From the NCBI GenBank assembly GCA_900074885.1, contig FJUW01000003.1, positions 587,273 to 651,272 of the forward strand: a DNA stretch of 64,000 bases, in the 5' to 3' direction. A model generated the notes under the pieces. It was not told where the DNA came from and searched no databases. It saw nothing but the letters and a program-made list of their open reading frames with translations. Below are positions 58,208 to 64,000 of the stretch, piece by piece; the stretch's first letter is position 1, and each line of letters starts with the position of its first letter. Made by a program: the position numbers and the translations under genes. This DNA is from Rhynchosporium graminicola (taxonomy: Eukaryota > Ascomycota > Leotiomycetes > Helotiales > Ploettnerulaceae).

Positions 58208-58879
58208 TTAGTGTTTCTTGGAAGCGCCAGCAGCCTTCCCAATAGAGCCTTGTGATTGCTTGTCTGCCGCTCGTGCCAACTCAACAGCCTGCTGGAACTG
58301 GAGCTTAATAGAGCTCGGCATCCCAAACTTCGGCTTGGGGGATTTCTTTCTTTCAAAAAGTTGCACTGGCTCTTCGGAAGTCATGATGTCACCATCATCG
58401 TCCACTTTCTGATGCAAAAAGTAAACCAACCTCAACTGTTTGATAAACGTTAACAGGGTTTTCAAAACCCACCTGGTCGTCGTGTGCTTGTATGCGGAAT
58501 CCACGTGAGAGATTGTGCTTCGGATGACGCGATGGATCCATTTTACTCCACGCAATTGTTGTGTGCCAAGACGTGTGACGATAACATAAACCAGGACAAA
58601 GACGAGGACAGCAGTGAATATCTTCGATATGGGTATCCCACAAAGCAATGGTGCATTGCCGCAGAAATTGAACGTATCAACAAGCAACATCTCCCATAAC
58701 CTCAACCAAACTCCAAAATGCGTAGCAATACCAAGTACCGAAAGCCAGAATGTCGTGAAACAGGCATTCTTAGTCGTGAATAGATCCTTCCAGCCCTCTC
58801 CGTTCAGCAATACGATACGTCTGGCAGGTAAGGTGAGAAACAATGTACACAGCGCCCCTAACGCCGTCCAAAACTCCAT
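58208..58879 (-). CDS. Fungal membrane protein of unknown function
   Basis: A single exon of 223 residues. Three hydrophobic segments are visible (ALGALCTLFLTLPA, FTTFWLSVLGIATHFGVWL, IFTAVLVFVLVYVIVTRL). A soluble, basic C-terminal half follows with FERKKSPKPKFGMPSSIKLQ, ending in a Lys/Ala/Gly-rich tail. No known domain is recognised. Its start lies only 49 bp from the stop of the Cys-rich gene upstream on the same strand, so the two transcripts must overlap in their untranslated parts. Confidence 0.72.
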   Translation of the reverse strand: MEFWTALGALCTLFLTLPARRIVLLNGEGWKDLFTTKNACFTTFWLSVLGIATHFGVWLRLWEMLLVDTFNFCGNAPLLCGIPISKIFTAVLVFVLVYVIVTRLGTQQLRGVKWIHRVIRSTISHVDSAYKHTTTRWVLKTLLTFIKQLRLVYFLHQKVDDDGDIMTSEEPVQLFERKKSPKPKFGMPSSIKLQFQQAVELARAADKQSQGSIGKAAGASKKH

Positions 58880-58928
58880 ATCGAATGCACAATCAACACA
58901 TCAATGCTCGGGATGATTGACTAGGATA

Positions 58929-59412
58929 CTAGTGGGATAGTGTGAAGTCCGTCTCGGTAGGGAGAAGACCACCATCGGCTGCGTTCTCGCAAGTGCAAGC
59001 ATCTGCCAAAAAGTCAGTATAGAATTATGGTTGTGTCTTGTAAATATCACACTTACCAACAGGTCTGGAGCCACAAGAGCAGAGGGAACCACTTGGAGTA
59101 ATATTCTCGGTCGAGGCACGATCACAGGTGCAAGAACCGGCAGGACGGGCACCTAGGAATTCTGTTAGAACTTCTGACTGAAGGTAAATGAAGGATGAGA
59201 ACATACGGCATGAGCATCTGGGTCCTGTGACTTTGTTCTCTGTGCTGGCCTTATCACAGCTGCATTGGAGAGCAGATCTCTCACCACAAGAGCATTTGGC
59301 TTGTCCCGCACTGAAATAGGTCAGTTGTAATGTTGAGAGATGGAAAGTACGAAGGTGCTTACCAGACGCAGACTTGGCCGCTCTTTCTGCAACAGGTACT
59401 GGGAGTAGGCAT
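58929..59412 (-). CDS. Cys-rich metallothionein-like protein with repeated CxC modules (DUF7871-like)
   Basis: Four small exons (59412-59363, 59310-59207, 59152-59057, 59002-58929) with introns of 52, 54 and 54 nt encode 107 residues, 16 of them Cys. There is no signal peptide, so it is probably cytosolic. The Cys come as CC, VCVC, KCSC, QCSC, RCSC, SCTC, LCSC and ACTC, i.e. mostly CxC pairs as in metal-binding metallothioneins. Two modules share the DxASTEN core (CDKASTENKVTGPRCSC and CDRASTENITPSGSLCSC). The last two introns are in the same phase, and exon 3 looks like a duplicate of the end of exon 2. Metal binding is inferred from composition. This short, many-intron gene is conserved in ascomycetes in my recollection of the family. 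Confidence 0.85.
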
Positions 59413-60480
59413 GATGTGGATTTTGGTGTTGTGGAAGGATTTTCTGAGCCAGGTGAATTGTTTGAGAGAGAAATGAAAGCTTTAATGTGGTCGAGCGGTA
59501 TGATTGAGTGTATAAGAGATTGAATTTGTGCTGATAAACGACTGGAAGGACGTATGGCTTTGATTTGTAGTCCTGAGCCTCAAGCGATGGAGGCGATGAT
59601 TTGAATTGCGAGCGCTGTGATTGGCCGAGGCTTATGGTCTCGCCTCGAGCATTTCAACCATAAATACCTTCCAGCCACTTAGCGTGAAGACGATTATCAA
59701 TTTCAATAAAGCAGAAATTGTGAAATGACGCTTAGCCGAATCAGGTTGTAAGCAATATTCCGAGGATTCATTTCGAGTCATTTCTTTTGTGTTCCTCTGA
59801 GACTCCACCTGAGTCATGTGTCCAGGTGAGTACTGAGCTGTGTCAAATCCCAAGGGCGATGTTAGGAGGTTTTGCGACGCTGACTTTGGTTGACAATGCG
59901 AATATACAGTCTTGGTTTCAATATGAACCCTCTCTGCGCGCTGGTAGAAAAGAATCGTGTCTTTATCTTGCGAAAGTAAAATACCCTCTGGCGATTCTGG
60001 CGATTGATCAATGAAGAGGTTGAAGCAAATACTTAGCTCGGTATTTGTTGGAAAAGAAGAAAGAAGCAGCAGGACATCAGAGATATTCGGCTCAATATTG
60101 ATTATCAGAATAATTGTATCACCACTCACGAAGTTTCATGAGCCAAAGATTTCATTTTTGCTACATAGTCGCTGTGAGCTCCGAGGACAAATTTGCCAAG
60201 GTGCACAAATTGCCGAGCTGGATGTATATTACTTCACATCATACTAAACCATCCTTCATGGTCAAGCTACTACTCATGTATCATCTTGAAGCCACAATAT
60301 TATGGGTTAGAGTAGCTAGATTCTAGTGATCCTCGTCGATAGCTCGCCGAGATCCCCCATCCTCTATATAGCCGTCTTAAAAGCAGGTAGATCAGAGCAT
60401 CATCATAGGGTTTTCCATCAAACAAAGTATGTGACCAACTGGCAAGCGACAAAATCTTCCCTAGAAGAAAATAACCACAA
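59413..60480. other. Intergenic region
   Basis: About 1.07 kb, including the promoter of the Cys-rich gene. A 165-codon minus-strand open frame at 59632-60129 has no domain-like features. Confidence 0.45.
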
Positions 60481-62065
60481 TCAGTCAAACGCTGGGAAGA
60501 GTGGAAGAACCTCCTCAGCCTCCTTCATCTCACGTTCTAACACAAGTCTACGACCCTCATCACGAATGACAAATCTACACTTGAATGGCGCAGGACAGAG
60601 GACAAGACCACCCGTGAATGCATCGATGTCGTAGATCTCGCCTCAATAGGCTTAATATCAAACGACCAAAGAAGCTTTGCGATAACAATGAAGAATTTGT
60701 TCGTAGCCAATTCGGCACCAGCATAAGCACGCCTCCCGAAACCGAACGTACCGTGATCGTGAGAGCCTCCTGGAAACGGCTTCGCCGCAACATTTGCATC
60801 GTAACGGGGATCGGAAGTATCCAGAGACCGATTGGGTGCGAATGTTTGAGGAGAAGGGAAAAATCCCGGATTTTGGTTAACGCCCCATGATGAAGCCCAG
60901 ACAACGGTTCCCTTTTGGAAAAGATAGCCTTTATAAACGTCTGTTTCGCTGGTTGCGTGCGGCATCCCGAACACGGCAGATGGGCGCCAGCGAAGGACTT
61001 CTTTGATAATTGCGTCGATGAAAGGGACTTCTGCTTGATCCGCATAGGTTAGTGATCTGTCATTGCCTACGATTGCATCGAGTTCGGCTTGAGCCAATTT
61101 TTGCATGTCTGGTTGTGTAAGGAGGCCTAGAACTACGAAATAAAGGGTTGAAGCCGTGGTGTATGAACCCGCACCGAACAAGCTAGCTGGGACGGCAGCG
61201 AAGTGTGCTTCACTTAGTGCATTCGCATCTGAATCTACTTCTGCCTTGAGTTGAAACATCGTCTTCGTCAGACTGGCCATATGAGTTGCTTTCTCTTTTT
61301 CAGATCATCCTTTACTGTGTTGACCAGACTGATGTCAAAAGCAGCTTGGTCACGGCCCATCTGCAGGACGGTGTCTTTCCATCGGGTAAGAAAGGAAGGA
61401 AGCTGTAGAAGAAATCCAAACATCTCCACAAGGTAGGCACCTGGTTTCAAGAGGTCGCTCACGTAGCGGAAGAACTCTTGTCTCGTTTTCAATAAGTTTG
61501 AATCCAGCGAAGCTATTCGTCGTCCATAAGCCATGCTAAACACTACACTAGAAGCACATCGATCGAGACCTTGACTCCAGTCATTCGACTCGTTGACAAT
61601 GCTAGTGGTCAAGGCGAGAGCTTCTGCTTCCTGGCGTGGTTTTGAGGCTGGCAATGCAGGCCCTTTGAGGGAGTGATAAAGACGCTTACGATGGAGAGCC
61701 CATCTGTCTCCATATGGGAGAGACGCGACGGAAGTTTTGTCACCAAAAACGTCGCCAAACATGATCATTCTGGGACGAGATGGATATCGCTTGCCACGAC
61801 GAGACAGGAGCTCCACGGCTACAGCAGGATCAGTAATAACAAGTCTTGGCTTTCGTCCGATTCAAATCGTGTAGACAGGACCATAGATGTGAGACCATTT
61901 TTCCAAGGTGACGAAGAAGATTTCCGAGGGTATCGAAAGTACGTTGCCAATGAATGGAACTGGTAGAGGACGAGGAGGAAGGTAGCACCAATTATAGATA
62001 ATCGAGAGAAAGAGAATAGCAGGTAATGCGAGTAGACCTAAGCAGATAGCTAGGAGAGGATGCAA
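60481..62065 (-). pseudogene. Cytochrome P450 pseudogene (fungal CypX type)
   Basis: Read along one line from the ATG at 62065 to a TGA at 60481, the sequence corresponds to a complete intron-less fungal P450 of about 528 residues: N-terminal anchor (LLAICLGLLALPAILFLSII), proline hinge PPRPLPVPFIGN, helix C WALHRKRLYHS, I-helix, ExxR in IKEVLRWRP, and heme loop FGFGRRAYAGAELA. It is broken: an in-frame TGA at 61862-61864 after YGPVYTI, a frameshift near 61285 and another near 60640. Active-site residues are also altered: the heme-ligand Cys position is Tyr (60723-60725), the I-helix acidic residue is Tyr in GAGSYTTAS (61161-61163), and PERF is PNRS. It cannot form a working P450. Confidence 0.9.
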
Positions 62066-62760
62066 ACTGGCGAAGGCGAAAAGCTCCTTGACCTTGAGTG
62101 GTTACGTAGATAAAAGCTCAAATCTGGTAGAGGTTTAGAGCTACAGTGATGTAGAGAAGTTGTTGCGAAGGTGAGCAATATTCAGAAAGAACTTGAATCG
62201 AAAATATGTCGCTTATCATAAACAATTCATCGGGCATAGATTGGTCTGCGGGTAAAGGAGTTTACTTTAGAAAGAGTGTTGAAAACTGGAGCACAGATCT
62301 GCCCGTACAGGAAGGCATGTTCACTGAATAATTTCCAGGGATTTCACAGTCTTATAGATACTCAGCCATCTGAAGTAAGGCACACATTGCACGTGAGGCT
62401 TTCTCATCTCTTTAGCTAAGACCCAAATTATCCAATCGCGTCATTGGTGTTATAGATGTTGGTATCGTTCGATAACAGTTGAACTAGCTTTTCGGGTCTC
62501 CAGTTAGAACAAGTCCGTTCGTGTATATTACTACTCCTTGCGTCGATAACTGCTTCGCCAGATCTGAGTCTGCCCAATCAGGAGTCATGGTTAAGCGCCA
62601 CGGTTTTCGTGACCCACTACATTATCGAAACAGAGCTAAAGCGAAAAGCCATTAGACTTGGCGGAAGAGTAAGTATTGACATTACTCCTCATGATTCTAA
62701 ACCCAGATCAAAGTGCTTTCATGTGCGTGCAGTCTATTCTCAATTTCCAACAGAAGCCGC
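62066..62760. other. Intergenic region
   Basis: About 0.7 kb between the P450 pseudogene and the deacetylase gene; no gene seen. Confidence 0.5.
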
Positions 62761-64000
62761 CTAAGCCGAACGATCGAAAACTTTGCTTCCGAACTTCCAC
62801 ACTTGATCAATTAACAGATCCTTCTTGCCAAACTCGTCAATTACATCGTCGATAATCACTATATCCGCATCGGCATCCGCCTTCAAATTACCTTTGATAT
62901 CGCTTAGGCCTAGCATAGCAGCTGGAGTAGAAGTGACCGCTTTCAATGCCTGGGGAATGCTCGCTCCTGACCAGTTCAGAAAGTTGGTCACACATTCAAT
63001 GAGCGTGATAGAACTGTCATATATCAGCATTGTTGTATTTGATCATCTCAAGAACTGCTTACCTTCCGGCAATCTTATCACTTCCTTCTAGTACCAGTTT
63101 TGGTCCGGTCTTCACGATTCTCTCCCCATTGGTCCACTCATATGCACCATCAGGTAAACCAACTAGATGCATAGCATCCGTCACGAGGATGAATCCGTCT
63201 GGGTGAGCATTGAAGGCAATTTTAATGCTCGTGGGATGCAAGTGTATTCCGTCTGCAATGATGCCGAAGTACGGACGGGGAAGAGACTCAGCAATTCCAA
63301 GTACTCCGTACACGTTTGGGTTTCTGTGATGGAGAGGACGCATTGCATTGAACAGATGCGTGATCATAGTAGCACCTGCTGCCACTGCTTCTGACGCCTC
63401 TTCGTAGGTTGCTTCTGTATGTCCTATCGAGAACCGTATGCCTCGCGAGGTAATCTCCGGAATTGTTTGGATCATGGCTGCCACTTCAGGAGCTGCAGTA
63501 ATCATTTTGATCTGAGGAGGCCGGAGAGTTCCGTCAAAGGGAGATACAGTAGAGTTAATATTAGTTGCTCCATAGCAGTCTTCTAAATCGCTGAATCCGC
63601 TCTCTGCAGGAATTATGTTTTCAACTTTGTGAATGCCGTTCTTGCTGGGACTCAGGAATGGCCCTTCACAATGTGCTCCCAGAGACTCAGCGCCATTTTC
63701 GGCATTTCGAGTAAACCCAGAAGGTCCAAGAAAAGGCAGAGCCTATGGATGTCTTCAGTATGCTACATGCATTTTACATCGATTTGCTTCATACCTGTTG
63801 GTAGACTTCCTTCCTTTCTGAGGTCAGTGTCGGAAGATAAGATGTGACACCCGTCTCTATCAGTACTTTGTTGACCGAATTCAAAGTCTTTCCATAAGTT
63901 GAGGGTTCTTCGGGTATCTGTGAGAAGTTGAATCCAAAGGCACCATTTAGTTGGACATCTATCAGTCCAGGTGAAACAATCTTCCCTCCGAGGTCGATAG
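62761..64000 (-). CDS. nagA: N-acetylglucosamine-6-phosphate deacetylase (5' part beyond right edge)
   Basis: Three exons are visible on the minus strand (64000-63795, 63742-63063, 63013-62761), with introns of 52 and 49 nt. They give 378 codons before the stop, entering with two bases of a split codon. Amidohydrolase landmarks: SPGLIDVQLNGAFGFNFSQ, LGAHCEGPFLSPSKNGIHK (metal-site Glu in HCEGP), MITAAPE, RFSIGHTEATYEEA (His ligand), MITHLFNAMRPLHHRNPN (His ligand), IADGIHLHP, ILVTDAMHLVGLPDG (catalytic Asp), and STPAAMLGLSDIKGNLKADADADIVI at the C-terminus. The enzyme converts GlcNAc-6-P to GlcN-6-P in the cytosol, using GlcNAc from chitin. The N-terminal 30-60 residues lie outside the window. 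In many fungi this gene sits in a GlcNAc-use cluster, which cannot be checked here. Confidence 0.95.

Noticed and set aside
61862..61864. RIP as the cause of the P450 stop codon
   Set aside because: If the original codon was TGG, the change is at the second G, whose opposite C lies in a CpC and not a CpA context. The gene as a whole is not A/T-shifted, so ordinary mutation is more likely.
60481..62065. Introns as an explanation for the P450 frame breaks
   Set aside because: No GT-AG pair of usable length surrounds the breaks near 61285 and 60640, and the protein similarity continues without missing residues, so single-base losses fit better.
1..64000. tRNA, rRNA and CRISPR arrays
   Set aside because: I looked for tRNA B-box-like GGTTCGANNCC motifs with fitting stems, rRNA-like blocks and regularly spaced direct repeats and found none. 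This was by eye, so a dedicated tRNA scan could still find one.

Overview
The window is nuclear DNA of a filamentous ascomycete (Pezizomycotina). The genes are split by short introns (mostly 46-115 nt, GT-AG, with ctaac/ctgac-like branch sites), the proteins are fungal orthologues of core eukaryotic machinery, and the repeats carry the one-directional C:G to T:A decay of repeat-induced point mutation (RIP). The class cannot be fixed from the sequence alone. Two small secreted Cys-rich proteins fit a plant- or substrate-associated fungus.

Region by region: 1-1854 holds the 5' part of a large minus-strand gene of unknown function that runs off the left edge. 3719-5883 is a GPATCH1-type G-patch splicing protein. 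6594-9268 is a RIP-destroyed PIF/Harbinger DNA transposon, with a Myb/SANT-like remnant on + and a DDE transposase remnant on -. 9423-15986 is a complete but RIP-killed Ty3/gypsy LTR retrotransposon on the - strand, with 235-bp LTRs and a 5-bp AACCC target duplication. It sits 39 bp downstream of a small secreted Cys-rich (candidate effector) gene at 16031-16397. 16.4-21.3 kb is gene-poor and contains one MITE-like element at 19339-19740.

From 21.3 kb on the sequence is ordinary gene-rich euchromatin: KIN1/PAR-1 kinase, CCR4-NOT subunit Rcd1/Caf40, a bZIP factor, an unknown basic/disordered protein, a LYR-motif Cup1-like protein, the ubiquitin E2 variant Mms2, the trans-Golgi factor Mon2, a stomatin-like mitochondrial protein, a WBP4-like zinc-finger splicing protein, an MDR oxidoreductase, and the Hir1/HIRA histone chaperone. 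Near 53 kb it becomes mixed: a second small secreted protein, a P-loop/kinesin-like ORF, a GT15 mannosyltransferase, a DUF1772 membrane protein, an unknown membrane protein, a 16-Cys metallothionein-like protein, a clearly broken cytochrome P450, and the 3' part of a GlcNAc-6-phosphate deacetylase that runs off the right edge.

There is no operon-like logic. Several neighbours are divergent pairs that may share promoters (MMS2/MON2 and stomatin-like/WBP4-like) or convergent pairs (Cup1-like/MMS2, MON2/stomatin-like, HIR1/secreted protein). I see no rRNA, tRNA, CRISPR or viral sequence. The notable points are the effector-retrotransposon junction, the two-gene Harbinger fossil, the P450 with at least three kinds of lesion, and the exon-duplicated Cys-rich gene.
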